Source: Closterium sp. NIES-65 (taxonomy: Eukaryota > Streptophyta > Zygnematophyceae > Desmidiales > Closteriaceae). From it: a stretch of 64,000 nucleotides of DNA. The position numbers were made by a program, and so were the translations under genes. Position 1 is the first letter of the stretch, and the number at the start of each line of letters is the position of its first letter. The notes under the pieces are model-generated. The model was not told the DNA's origin. It saw only the letters and a list, made by a program, of their open reading frames with translations, and ran no database searches. This document shows positions 40,701 to 48,916 of this stretch, in pieces. The stretch is taken from positions 1,783,001 through 1,847,000 of the forward strand of contig CANXME010001258.1 of NCBI GenBank assembly GCA_948144175.1, in the 5' to 3' direction.

Positions 40701-42478
40701 GTGGCGTTCGCCAGGGCGACCCACTCGGCCCGCTCCTGTTTGCGGCGGGAATACACCCTACACTTCGTGACACTGCAGCAGCTCACCCAGGGGTGCTTTG
40801 CTTGGCCTATGCTGACGACGTGACATTCGTGGGTGCACGAAGTGCCACTGTAGCCGCGTTCAACCACTTCACCTCCAAACTGGAATCACTAGGCCTGAAG
40901 CACAACCCGCAGAAATGCACGGCATGGAGCGCCACTGCGTGCGACTCTGCTGGGTTACCTCCAGGGGTGCCGTTCTGCACAGACGGCATCCGCTTGCTTG
41001 GGAGTTTTCTGGGGGCGGCCAACGGCGCAGCTTCTTTCTTAGCGGGCCAGCTGAAGGACCTGGCGAAACCCTTACACCTCATTGAGCGGGCAGATCCTCA
41101 GGTGGCCTCGCTGCTGATCACACGCTGCATCTCTCGGCGCGTGTCCTATCTAACTCGAACAACTCCTCTCAACCTCGTTTCACGAGACACTTGGACGGAG
41201 TGGGGTCGTGACCTCCTCCTGGCACTCCTTACCTCGTGCAGCATTCATGTGCCCGCGGGTAGAGCGGAACAGGCACGCGTCTGGGCGCAGGCCTCCTTGC
41301 CCCCCTCTCTAGGGGGAATAGGTGTTACTGACCCCCTCGTTGAGGGAGTGTACGGTTTCGTCGCAAGCTTCACACAGGCGGCTCTGCTTTTCTCTACGCT
41401 CGCGCTAGATCCGGACACCGCCCTCTCCCACGCGCGCTGCCATATGCTACGGCCCACGGATGAAAACACACCGCTTCGCTCCTGGCTCACAGAGTGCGAG
41501 TCCGCCCTGCCTTCGGATGCGCGAGAGCTACTGGAACGGGAACGACTTAAGCGGACAGATGTCAAACTACAGCACGCCCTTGCCCTACAGGTTCACGGTA
41601 GCCGCTACGCCGTGCAAGTACAGGCAACGAAGGACATGGAACTGAATCCGCTAGCAGGCCATACGCAGCGGATGTTCTCCCTAACCGGCTATGGCACAGG
41701 GGACTGGCTGACAGCCATCCCTATAGAAGCAACCAGACGCCTAGGCCCGGTACACTTCGCAAATGCCGTCAGATTCAGGCTCGGGCTGCCCTTCTCCACC
41801 CCGAAAAACTGTGATTGCTCTGATCACACCGAAATCCTAGACCCCCGCCTCCCGAATCACCTCCTACGCTGCGGCACTGGAAGGCAGCGCATCAACACCC
41901 ACAACGAGCTCCGAGATGCCTGCATTAGTATGGCACAGGATGCGGGGTTTATCGTCCACAGGGAGTCGGCTGCCCACTGCCCTGTCGAGGAACAAACAGC
42001 CGACTTCACCATGTCGGATAGGAGCAGTGGGGCGGTCTGGGTGTGCGACGTGACCGTGACAGACCCCATCAGTACCAGGGACCCACAGGCACGGAAAGGG
42101 AGGGGATGGGCAGCTAGGGAACAGGCAGATAAGAAAATCCAGCACTATGCAAACAGGCCTGAGACAGTCGGCTTCTTTCCACTGGCAGTGGAGACCTACG
42201 GTTGCCCATGTGCAGAGGTCCCCGTCTTCCTCAAACTGCTGGCAGACACCGCGGCTCGGCGCCACTTCAACGCCGACTCTAACTCCTATCATGCCGCCAA
42301 GTTTCTGCATCAGTTCAGGCAGCGGTGGTCGGTTGCCCTTCAGAGGGCGCAGTCAGTGGGCTTGCTTATGAAACTGGGTGAGGCTGCAGCAGCTGAGAAC
42401 CCTCCGGTAGGGGGTATTGGGCATGAGCTACACCTAGGGGACTGCTTTGCTGTTTTGGAGCCACTGGTGGAACTCTAG
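37709..42478 (+). CDS. RT and restriction-like endonuclease polyprotein of copy C (1589 codons)
   Basis: Residues 1 to about 480 are Gln/Arg/Pro-rich and weakly conserved (the antisense ORF region). A conserved segment R-V-R-G-E-E-x-F-Q-R starts near residue 425. RT: D944 in D-I-A-N-A-F-N-S-I, R-Q-G-D-P-L-G at 1001-1007, catalytic Y-A-D-D at 1034-1037. C-terminal finger C1368-x-C1370-x13-H1384-x3-C1388. PD-(D/E)XK-like nuclease with E1419, D1432, D1447 (C-D-V-T-V-T-D) and K1475/K1476. No apurinic-type endonuclease domain seen. The layout is that of R2/R4-like elements, which nick a specific site and prime cDNA from it. A 1-nt loss near 39283 relative to A and B puts the ATG there out of frame, so the true start is uncertain. 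Confidence 0.88.
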   Translation: MAEPEPAPTCGELQGREERPSGSATAPGPQACLRRSQRLQTQHANGAASRAQPHQAAPPPQRLPRRAQPARAPAALQADRRRPDKSRGDDPGTTQGGPRGGTSEQEPVSRAERESSLRDGRAGRGSPPEPGPEGVAAPAQGTGTAPLRQEKPGQLPSPLRLPQPQILLPPRAGLAADATATLEREQSQQQREAMRPEHGIGRVQQGAEPHEAPLDAGRHGRRQRASCLVSEQPSLHASRSLPHVADPPSSRADHTTLPHCDHENPTSRRDRHGELATDPIADCAGENSAGAGRTPDPVGALENEGEIGDGPAREDVTATLVASAEPREAQREQTGPMQGTQSIASGRQWWRTSAAGTRQAQKSAAWGPKRGAQREQEPGARRQTLTGHRAKPGEQLAWTERISQQQQEPQTERQLRQGEPRVRGEEAFQRMLSRASEPEPPGASSPWSPFRPQTEAWRPLPTRRQRALATARELQQSPSRGSAAREERRQTVSGTGGGPENGFQAAGRRALIALVAANTEGDRNDPSYTTGVEPDSENEEERDGAEATRVGTGRRRPETANLPTVGTERRAGPLDADRTDENPTRQQSTPPSRARRHRNASLHPVSGLAPQRPRYFSPVELAEMGDKFADIANWDISALCDSRQPLLSRRLPPNLCQLFSLTLLTPLLHLSRNPDSEAGWTLLLFLPRLTLRQASPKHPNWPQIKARLRAFQRGEWSQLYQEAINAVNAPPPPRHQPDVTGVLSRAEGLAKRGSLRRAVLTLESTPVCTPSPEILDELRQKHPPAGDDQLTWQSADAKPLCISHAEFAKLLGRCENGVGAGPSGTTFEHLRDAAITNASVSTHLHALVNTILGGNLPASVVDLLTASRLIALAKPGGGVRPIAIGECLTRLAAKVALLVMGEAARDFFLPLQFGVAVPGGAEAIIHAARTYVDCHPNSLVLQTDIANAFNSISRQSIAAALQEPTLSPLLPLVRLTYGNPSRLYMDSTFASGPLRSERGVRQGDPLGPLLFAAGIHPTLRDTAAAHPGVLCLAYADDVTFVGARSATVAAFNHFTSKLESLGLKHNPQKCTAWSATACDSAGLPPGVPFCTDGIRLLGSFLGAANGAASFLAGQLKDLAKPLHLIERADPQVASLLITRCISRRVSYLTRTTPLNLVSRDTWTEWGRDLLLALLTSCSIHVPAGRAEQARVWAQASLPPSLGGIGVTDPLVEGVYGFVASFTQAALLFSTLALDPDTALSHARCHMLRPTDENTPLRSWLTECESALPSDARELLERERLKRTDVKLQHALALQVHGSRYAVQVQATKDMELNPLAGHTQRMFSLTGYGTGDWLTAIPIEATRRLGPVHFANAVRFRLGLPFSTPKNCDCSDHTEILDPRLPNHLLRCGTGRQRINTHNELRDACISMAQDAGFIVHRESAAHCPVEEQTADFTMSDRSSGAVWVCDVTVTDPISTRDPQARKGRGWAAREQADKKIQHYANRPETVGFFPLAVETYGCPCAEVPVFLKLLADTAARRHFNADSNSYHAAKFLHQFRQRWSVALQRAQSVGLLMKLGEAAAAENPPVGGIGHELHLGDCFAVLEPLVEL
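37731..39143 (-). CDS. Conserved antisense ORF of copy C (ORF1-like protein, about 470 aa)
   Basis: Start chosen at M-V-I-A-G (39143), though the frame has a Met six codons earlier at 39161. Same segments as A and B: S-P-D-R-R-L-S-R-P-H, S-S-R-R-R-R-N-S-P-R-R, G-R-N-G-G-G-S-Y-D-P-P-V, M-A-D-L-Q-R, P-P-V-P-P-V-A-G-V-E-F, and the helical end ... S-L-T-G-V-L-H-A-L-G-A-H-R-M. The Leu-rich domain is nearly unchanged despite many third-base differences, while the opposite frame differs widely. Lies fully inside the plus-strand ORF on the other strand. Confidence 0.75.
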   Translation of the reverse strand: MVIAGAPEPSPERAAAWSAVVAKPQSEAGKATTAKKPPVAPAPKPSTTSAEKPPHPEPEAPLAAAAAQSVALAAAGKSAPSTPTAPQASPDGPSGSAAALPAPAPVGPPASGPKPQTSVPASSPQPTSATTGGPTQLIVSPALDPSAPVAPPVAQPTQPTSQSRPPSPDRRLSRPHSPAPQQDRASSRRRRNSPRRNQQSGQWQAHRGGRGGWWGSRGRNGGGSYDPPVRMADLQRAVTTAMREERAAQTQGSSHVAVAHAAQRQAAPHEVPPPAALVQSRVPASSLPAAAATAPVPGSRLHLPPVPPVAGVEFVAVGGGAVTAVGPASPAVVEPFQFLAQALQPPQARVPEATLGQLFRLAESFHALLLIQVLAHSSLPAAPPELFLDRHRDSCLDAADQLAGLLAPVLAAPAEGGVAAAGPLDEAVRGLRRHLRAGSGAAAIGASTLVVRELWRSLTGVLHALGAHRM

Positions 42479-42553
42479 AGGGATTAGTCTGAATCTCACA
42501 TGCTCGTGGAACTATATGTCTGTACCTTTTTGCCATATCAATATACGGACCAT

Positions 42554-42554
<1 letters not shown>

Positions 42555-42627
<73 letters not shown>
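42555..42627. repeat. (GA)n microsatellite, right edge of the non-LTR array
   Basis: About 73 bp of (AG)n directly after GGACCATT of copy C. Confidence 0.95.
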
Positions 42628-42628
<1 letters not shown>

Positions 42629-42864
42629 CTTCTTCTTTTCTGTTTTCTTCTTTCGTAATGTTTTCTCTTCGTTTCGTGCTTCGTTCCTTTTCTCCGTCGT
42701 TTCTGGGCGTGGTCACCCAGAGTCGCGCACACCAGGCATCCACTGCAGGGGTTAAACCGCAGGCGGGATTTCCATCGTGTGTTGTATTGGTGGGCCCAGC
42801 TGCGGCCCGGTGAAGTCTGCACTTAGGGTAGAGCGCCCCTCACTAGCTATGCTTGTATGCAGTT
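42628..42864 (+). other. Internal region of the hosting LTR element, right part
   Basis: Pyrimidine-rich start (TTCTTCTTTTC), then non-coding sequence up to the PPT. No gene seen. Confidence 0.6.
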
Positions 42865-42873
42865 AAAGGGGGA
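42865..42873 (+). promoter_or_regulatory. Polypurine tract of the array-hosting element
   Basis: AAAGGGGGA directly before the 3' LTR. Confidence 0.75.
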
Positions 42874-43077
42874 TGTCAGAAATTGCATTTCCATGTATAA
42901 CTGCATATTAGCCTAGTTAGTGTAGTATCTATTTCATTGTTGGTGGTATACCCCCCTTGGCCACCTTCCCTTGCCCTATATCTTGCATCTCTCTCTCCAT
43001 AGTCAACCCCTTCTTTCTTGGCCAATTTCCTCTCTCTTCCTAAAACCTAAATTACTCCAAATCTCTTAATCTCAACA
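42874..43077 (+). repeat. 3' LTR of the array-hosting element
   Basis: 204 bp; partner of 25830-26031. Confidence 0.88.
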
Positions 43078-43209
43078 TTATATTTGCATATGAATACGCA
43101 TATGTACATATATTTATATATATCTCAGATTCACTTTTAGGGGCCCTGATGCATCAAGATCATGTGAAAAAAAAGGTTGAGGACGCCTCCCCTCCCTCGA
43201 TCGATCCTT

Positions 43210-43338
43210 TGATAGATAGTACTACGCAAGGATGATTGGAGTATGCAGCAGAGTGTTACAAATAGGGTTGACCTAAGGTGTTGTATCCCTTAGAGTATGC
43301 CCCACTACAGCCTAGAAACATACAAATGCAATTTGACA
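43210..43338 (-). repeat. 3' LTR of element 5
   Basis: Right boundary TTTGACA is clear and carries CCCACTACAGCCTAG; the left boundary is approximate, from alignment with 49978-50100. Confidence 0.6.
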
Positions 43339-43623
43339 CACCCCCAAAGGCAAATTGGGGGATAGCAAACACAACGAACGGTCACAAGACCAGTCAAGCA
43401 AGAGAACACGGCAAAACAAAGCTCGGGGTGGACCGCAAGATCACTACGCAGTTTGAGCACAAGCAAGAGGCCACAAGGCCATTTCACATGTAGAGTTATA
43501 AAAAACACAAGCAGTACAGTTATCACAACCTAGCAAGAACAAGCATGTAGGTATATGTATCTATAGATCATAGTACAAAAGAAAGTCAAGCAACCAACTA
43601 GTGAAGCAGAGTAGGCACAAGAC
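43339..43623 (-). other. PPT hairpin and 3' UTR of element 5
   Basis: PPT TTTGGGGGTG next to the LTR pairs with CCCCCAA upstream (7-bp stem, extended relative to other copies). Otherwise non-coding. Confidence 0.65.
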
Positions 43624-45458
43624 CTAGAGCACTGCAGAAATGCTGATGATCACCAGACCAAGGGCCTTGGTGAAGACATCAGCACTGTTGGCCCGAGAGG
43701 CCACATAAGCAAGGCAAAGCTGGCCATGCTGTTGCAACTCTCGCGCAAGAAAGTAACGAAGAGCAATGTGCTTTGTTATTTGCTCGAGTCTCTGCTCCCG
43801 ACGCAAGGCAATCATGGGCTTGTTCTCGATGTATAGTGCTAGAGGAGAATGAGGCCGCTCACCCAAGTCGGTCAGCAAGTAGGTCAGCCAGCGTAACATC
43901 TGTGCAACCATAGCCCCAGCGTAGATCTCGGCCTCACAGCTGGAACCAAGCACAGAAGACGAACGAGTGGACCTCCACGAAACAGAGCCAGAGCCGAGGC
44001 TGAAAGAGTAACCCTATGACGACCGCCGAGTCGCCTGGTCGTCGGCCCAACAAGCGTCGGAGTGTCCTGTGAGTACCACTAGACCCTGTCCTCCAAGCAC
44101 AAGCCCCATGCCTGATGTACTGCACAAGTGACGCAGTACCCTCTACGCAGCTGTCCAGTGCTTCTTCCTCTGTTTTTCTGGCGCGACGAAGCAAGCAAGG
44201 ATGCTGAGAGGGTACGCAAGGTCAGGTCGTGCGCACGTCATCGGGTGCACGAGGCAGCCCACAAGGTCTGGATAGGGCCACTCGGCTCTACGGAGTCGTC
44301 CGAAGGTGGAGGTGGGAACGAGTGGCCTGTAGGCAGAGGAGTAGGCTGTGGCGAGGAGAACCGAAAGCTGAAGCACTGAAGGACTTGCTGCACCATGTGT
44401 GACTGAGTCAAAGTGATGGTGCGCCTTGCTCAGTCCCGGGCGATTTATAAGCCAAAATAGCTACGCAGGTCATCCAGGTCAGTGCAAGTGTGTCTCTTCT
44501 ACCGCTCCGCCTTCATAAGGGTCAGCGCCTCAGTGTCGGCAGTGGCAAAGACCAAGTCGTCGACGTAGACGAGGATGTAGAACAGCGATAGAGAAGGGTC
44601 AGCTCGCAGAAACAACGACGGGTCAGCAGTCGAAGGAGCAAACCCAAGATCCGCAATCATAGTCCTCAGTGTGTCGTGCCACTCGCGGGGTGCCTGGTGG
44701 AGACCGTAGACTGGTCGCCGGAGGCTCCACTGGGTACCCTCAGGAAACGACCAAGTGAAGCCAGGTGGGCGACGCAGCCAGATCTCCTCGTGAAGGCTGC
44801 TCTGCAAGAAAACCGTGGAGAAGTTACAACACCCGGAAAGTAGTCCTCTTCGGGGTGGGGGAGAAGGTATGGAAGAAGCCGACCCCCTATCGCTGCCTAA
44901 CGCCTCGAGCAACGTAATGCGCCTTGAAGGTATGCAGAGAACCCGACGGCCGCTTCATTCTGAAGTTCCACATGCCATCGACTATGTTCGCCCTAGGAGG
45001 GGGAACCTCGTCGACGTAGGTGCTTGTGAACTTTGAGGAAGCCATCTCTACGTCCATGGCTGTCTGCCACTGAGAGGAGTATTCACCTTTGATCGCCTCT
45101 GCGTAAGAGCGTGGGGTAAGGATGTCAAGTGCATTCGTGCGTCTCTCAGGACAAAGCAGCATGGAAGCGAGATGACATAGAGCAGCTGCGAAGCACCCCA
45201 GCTCAAATGTTTGTCATTAAGGACGTCACAGCCAAGGGCAAGCTCACCATCGATGGACAGAGAGTAGGCAGAGATGGAAAATAGACTTGCGAGGTAGTCG
45301 GGCGGCAGGTAGCAGCAAATTCAACCAGCTCAGTGACTAAGGCAGATGCAGAAACAGACGAAGAGATAGAGTCTGTCACAAGTGTGGCTAGACAACAAGC
45401 GTCAGGCGGACTGGCAGCACGAGCAAGGATCAAGAACGATAGGTAGGGAGGACGAGGG
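43624..45458 (-). pseudogene. RT and RNase H of element 5, broken
   Basis: RNase H at 43624-44190 (S-C-E-A-E-I-Y-A-G-A-M then T-K-H-I-A-L-R-Y-F), RT at 44499-45162 with intact Y-V-D-D-L near 44560, and S-T-V-F-L-Q near 44810, where a deletion removed part of the fingers. 45203-45433 is the end of the linker. Several frames. Confidence 0.8.
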
Positions 45459-45583
45459 TGTCAGAATGTTATTCTCTAGCCTGTAGTGGGGTGCTCTATA
45501 GCGAGTACAACCCATCTGGGGTTTGCTATATGTATCCTCATAGCTGCTAGTGAAACTCCTTCCATTCTCGTTCTCTTTTCACA
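45459..45583 (+). repeat. 5' LTR of element 6
   Basis: TGTCAGAATG...TTTTCACA. Confidence 0.92.
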
Positions 45584-45597
45584 TGTTATCAGAGTGG
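45584..45597 (+). promoter_or_regulatory. Primer-binding site of element 6
   Basis: TGTTATCAGAGTGG; one mismatch to the first nine bases of the initiator-Met complement. Confidence 0.75.
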
Positions 45598-45659
45598 TTC
45601 CGATCCTAGGACCCAACTGCTTCCGCTGCTACTCTGTGCTCGGCACGCCCCGTGGCGTG

Positions 45660-46061
45660 CCCCTCGCGCTTCTCTTAGCGGCCCCGTTGCCGCCCTTTCA
45701 GGCCCCTCGTGGCCCCTTCGCGGCCCCGTCGCCGCCCCTTTCGCGGCCCGTCGCCGCCCTTCCGTGGCCCCGTCGCCGCCCTTTCAGCGGCCCCGTCGCC
45801 GCCCTTCCGCGGCCCCGTCGCCGCCCTTTTAGCGGCCTCGACGCCGCCCTTTCCGCGGCCCCGTCGCCGCCCCTTAGAGCGGCCCCGTCGCCGCCCTTCA
45901 GCGGCCCCGTCGCCGCCCTTCCGCGGCCCCGTCGCTGCCCCTTCAGCGGCCCCGTTGCCGCCACCCCTTCAGCGGCCCCGTCGCCGCCCTTCAGCGGCCC
46001 CGTCGCCGCCCTTCTTCGGCCCCGTCGCCGCCTACAGCGGCCCCGGCCCCGCCCCGGCCAT
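45660..46061 (+). repeat. GC-rich tandem repeats in element 6
   Basis: Degenerate repeats of CGGCCCCGTCGCCGCCCTT, about 20 copies. Corresponds in position to the GC-rich leader of the full-length copia elements. Confidence 0.85.
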
Positions 46062-46136
46062 GCCGCGCCGCGAGCCGCGGCGCACCGGTGCACCGCCCCC
46101 CCCCCTTCCTACCCGCCATCCCGCCGTGCCCTGTGT

Positions 46137-46371
46137 TAGGGTTTGGGGGTGGCAAGAAGGGGATGACGGGTGTGTGGTCTCCCGTGCTCCTCCTCCTCCT
46201 TCGTCTCCCACTTCTGCAGCTGTCGATGAGGGGGGTGGATGTGTGGGAGCCTGGGGTATAGGGTTTAATGGGGGTACTGTGGGAGTGGAGCTAGGGTTTT
46301 GAGGGAGGTGGATGTCTGGGCATCTGGGGTTTAGGGTTTACGGGGGTGCTGTGGGTGTAGGGTTAGGGTTT
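46137..46371 (+). promoter_or_regulatory. Cluster of five TAGGGTTT (telobox-like) motifs in element 6
   Basis: At 46137, 46259, 46292, 46332 and 46364. In plants AAACCCTA boxes bind Myb-type telobox factors; here that role is only inferred. 46380-46750 holds no further feature I can name. Confidence 0.4.
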
Positions 46372-46761
46372 GAGCAGGGGGTGTGTGAGAGGGGCGTTGG
46401 GCAGCTGGGGGAGGTTGCGTGGAGGCAGCAGTCTTGTCGTCAGCAGCACCAGCAGTCCGGAGGCTACAATCTCCGGTAGTCGCCAATCGCCTGTGGGTCA
46501 ATTGCTCGTCTGCCGCTACTTTTAGCCGCGGAGCCAGTTACTCCTGTCGTCCGGGCCTTTGCTTCGGTAGCCACTGAGCCAGCAGCTCGTCTGTGTGTCT
46601 GCAGCGTCAGCAGTCGCCTCCCATCTTCTCTCCCCCACAGTCTCTCCTCCTCCTCACTTGCCCTCTGTGATTAGCTCTAGCCTTACTTACCTATTGTGAA
46701 CTCCTGCTCTATGCCTGCTTGCTCATTGTGCTGATTACACCCCACTTTGGCTATGGGGGTG

Positions 46762-46886
46762 TGTCAGAATGTTATTCTCTAGCCTGTAGTGGGGTGCTCT
46801 ATAGCGAGTACAACCCATCTGGGGTTTGCTATATGTATCCTCATTGCTGCTAGTGAAACTCCTTCCATTCTCGTTCTCTTTACTTA
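46762..46886 (+). repeat. 3' LTR of element 6
   Basis: Four differences from the 5' LTR, three of them in the last five bases, so the usual terminal CA now reads TA. Confidence 0.88.
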
Positions 46887-46891
46887 GAGGG

Positions 46892-47749
46892 AGGGATGTA
46901 ACAAAATGACAACACAATGTGGAACAGAGGAAGAACGAAGTGTCATGAGTACCGGGTACAAGTGGAGGGCGAACACGGTGAGCACGAGGAGTACAAGCAA
47001 CATGTGAGGCAGGACGAGACGCAGGCTCTCGATGCTTAGTCAGGGAATCTGTCAACGGAGTGTAAGGAGAAGGAATAAGCAGAGGGGAGTCAGGAGGTAA
47101 CTGTCTGAGACATGTCAGGCGGCGGAAATATAAGAGGAGTATTACCAGCGGCAGACGGCTCTGCTGAGGCAGATGGAAGACAGAGAATATGGTGAAGTGC
47201 CAAGCCAGGTGGTGGCAGCGACGACTGCGGCTGCTCCCAAAACAACGGTCACAGCTGCAGCGGCTGCGTAGCACCCCCAAAATTAGCTGCTTTAGTACTA
47301 GTACCAGGCACACCTACAACTATAGCACGACCTGCACCCTCAATGGCCGCACCTCCAGTGCCATTACCTCCAGCTTTAGAACCTCCTAAACCTAAACTAC
47401 AAGCAACTCAAGCTCCAGTACCTCCAGCACCAGAACCTCCAGAGCCTTTACCTCCAGCACCTCTAGCACCAAAACCTCCAGCAGCTCCAGCTCCAGCACA
47501 CACTCTAGCAACGGACCTAGGAAGAGGCAACGACCACTGCTGCTGCTCCTAGAACAAGGGCCATCGCGGCAGAGGCTGCAAAGCACCCGCAGAGCCTCCA
47601 GCAGTGGTACCCTCGACTCCACCACCACTAGAACGCTCAACAACCCTTGAGAGTGCACCCACATAGTCACCACCCTAGAATCAGCACCTCTAGAACCAGC
47701 ACCCCCAGAGCCAGCACTTCCAAGTCACCAACCGCAGGACCCCCCCCAC
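46892..47749 (-). pseudogene. Linker region of element 5 pol
   Basis: Reads K-H-R-E-P-A-S-R-P-A-S-H-V near 47030, matching E-R-R-E-P-A-S-R-P-A-S-P-V of element 2, then Ala/Gly/Leu-rich linker repeats at 47340-47740. Continues the 45203-45433 segment once element 6 is removed. Confidence 0.65.
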
Positions 47750-48916
47750 TGTCACCGGGAGTTATGTATTGGCCCCGTCCTTGCTTCGGCGGAGCCAACC
47801 TCGTGGTCGGGTGTGAGGGGAGCAGCCAACTTGCAGCAGTAGGCCAGCTGGTTGATGAGGAGGTCAACCTACACGGGGGTCAGTGCACGGGCGCCGACTT
47901 CAGGGTGGCGCCGACTTCAGGGAGGTCGACCTAGGAAGTTGACCTGCGGAGGGCGTCAACTTGGTGACGCCAACTTGGGGCAGCCGACTTGGGTGGTCGG
48001 GTGACAGGCCTGCTGGTCGACTTGGTGGTAGGTCGACCGGGCGTGATGTCGACCTGGGGGTCGACCTGACCTGGTGGTCGACGGAGGAGGGGCCGACGTC
48101 GAGCACAACCTAGGATGCCGAGCAGCTGGGCATCGAGTAACAGGGCATCAACTTGGTGACGCCGACTTTGGGTGGCCGACTTGGGTGGTCGGCTGACAAC
48201 TGTGCTGGCCGACGTAGAGCTGGTCGACTAGGAGTGACGTCGACGTGGAGCTGGCCGACCAGGGGTGTGGTCGACCTGGTGAGGTCGACTAAAGGTGGAT
48301 GTCGACTTGGGAGGTCGACGGGCACATACAGGAGCAGCTGGTCGACGTGGTTGCCCGGTCGACTAGGTTACCTGGGTGACGAGATTCTGCGAAGGAGTGC
48401 GATGGTCACCCAGGCGATGTTGGCGAGACCGACCTCGGTAGTGGTATCCCGAGGTCGATCTGGCGGATCAGGTGCAGTCGTCGGCACGAGGACGAATTGG
48501 TGTGTGCGTTGTGCAGGTGACAAGGCTCAGCACGCCAATCATTTGCGAGCACCTGCGAAGCTGGTGCGATGCTGTACTGCGGGAGCAACGCTGGCACGCC
48601 GTCAACCTGCATCGTTGGCATGCCGTAGACTTTGCACTGCTGGAGCACGGTCGACCAAGTCGTGCTGGAACGCGGTCGACCGTGCTGAGCTGGCAGTCGA
48701 CCTGCTTGCATGCTAGCCCTGATGTAGTCTTGTCTTGCCAACCTGATTGTACCATTGTTGTCAACTTTCTCTAGTGAAACTCTTGCAAAATTGCCCTGTG
48801 AACTAACAAGCAGTGTGTGCACTAGGAAAACGACTAAGGACCAACGAACACAGAGATCACACGAGCATCCGTGCCTAGCCCGTAGTCTAGCTCCCGTTGT
48901 AGTAGTTATCTCGGCA
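47750..48916 (+). repeat. Solo LTR, 1167 bp, GTCGAC-rich family
   Basis: Starts TGTCACCGGG and ends (plus strand) AGATAACTACT-complement followed by CA at 48916; opposite orientation to the copy at 51619. Inserted in element 5 pol. No clean target duplication seen. Many GTCGAC hexamers at 47920-48370. Confidence 0.7.

Larger units (their letters stand above)
37297..42554 (+). mobile_element. Non-LTR retrotransposon copy C, RLE-type, in (GA)n
   Basis: About 5.26 kb; the most intact copy, with a continuous plus-strand ORF, an intact antisense ORF, duplicated 5' unit and hairpins. Diverged from A and B in the 5' unit and in many codons, so it is a separate lineage rather than a local duplicate. 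Confidence 0.92.
25830..43077 (+). mobile_element. LTR retrotransposon without recognisable pol, host of the non-LTR array
   Basis: LTRs at 25830-26031 (202 bp) and 42874-43077 (204 bp) with TG...CA ends, about five substitutions and one 2-bp indel. PBS-like TGGTACGGAGC at 26032 and PPT AAAGGGGGA at 42865-42873 give plus orientation. Flanking ATATA (25825-25829) and TTATA (43078-43082) match at four of five. Without the 16-kb non-LTR array only about 0.8 kb of internal sequence remains, with no gag or pol, so it was a short non-autonomous (TRIM-like) element. Confidence 0.8.
45459..46886 (+). mobile_element. Non-autonomous copia-type LTR element (element 6), 1.4 kb
   Basis: 125-bp LTRs at 45459-45583 and 46762-46886, target duplications GAGGG at 45454-45458 and 46887-46891, PBS TGTTATCAGAG at 45584 and PPT TATGGGGGTG at 46752-46761. 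The 1.18-kb interior has no gag or pol, only a GC-rich repeat leader (45660-46060) and a region with telobox-like motifs. It must have been mobilised by proteins of an autonomous copia element. Confidence 0.9.

Noticed and set aside
45486..46139. 217-codon Pro/Ala-rich ORF in the 1.4-kb LTR element
   Set aside because: Starts inside the LTR and reads through tandem GCC-rich repeats; no gag or pol similarity.
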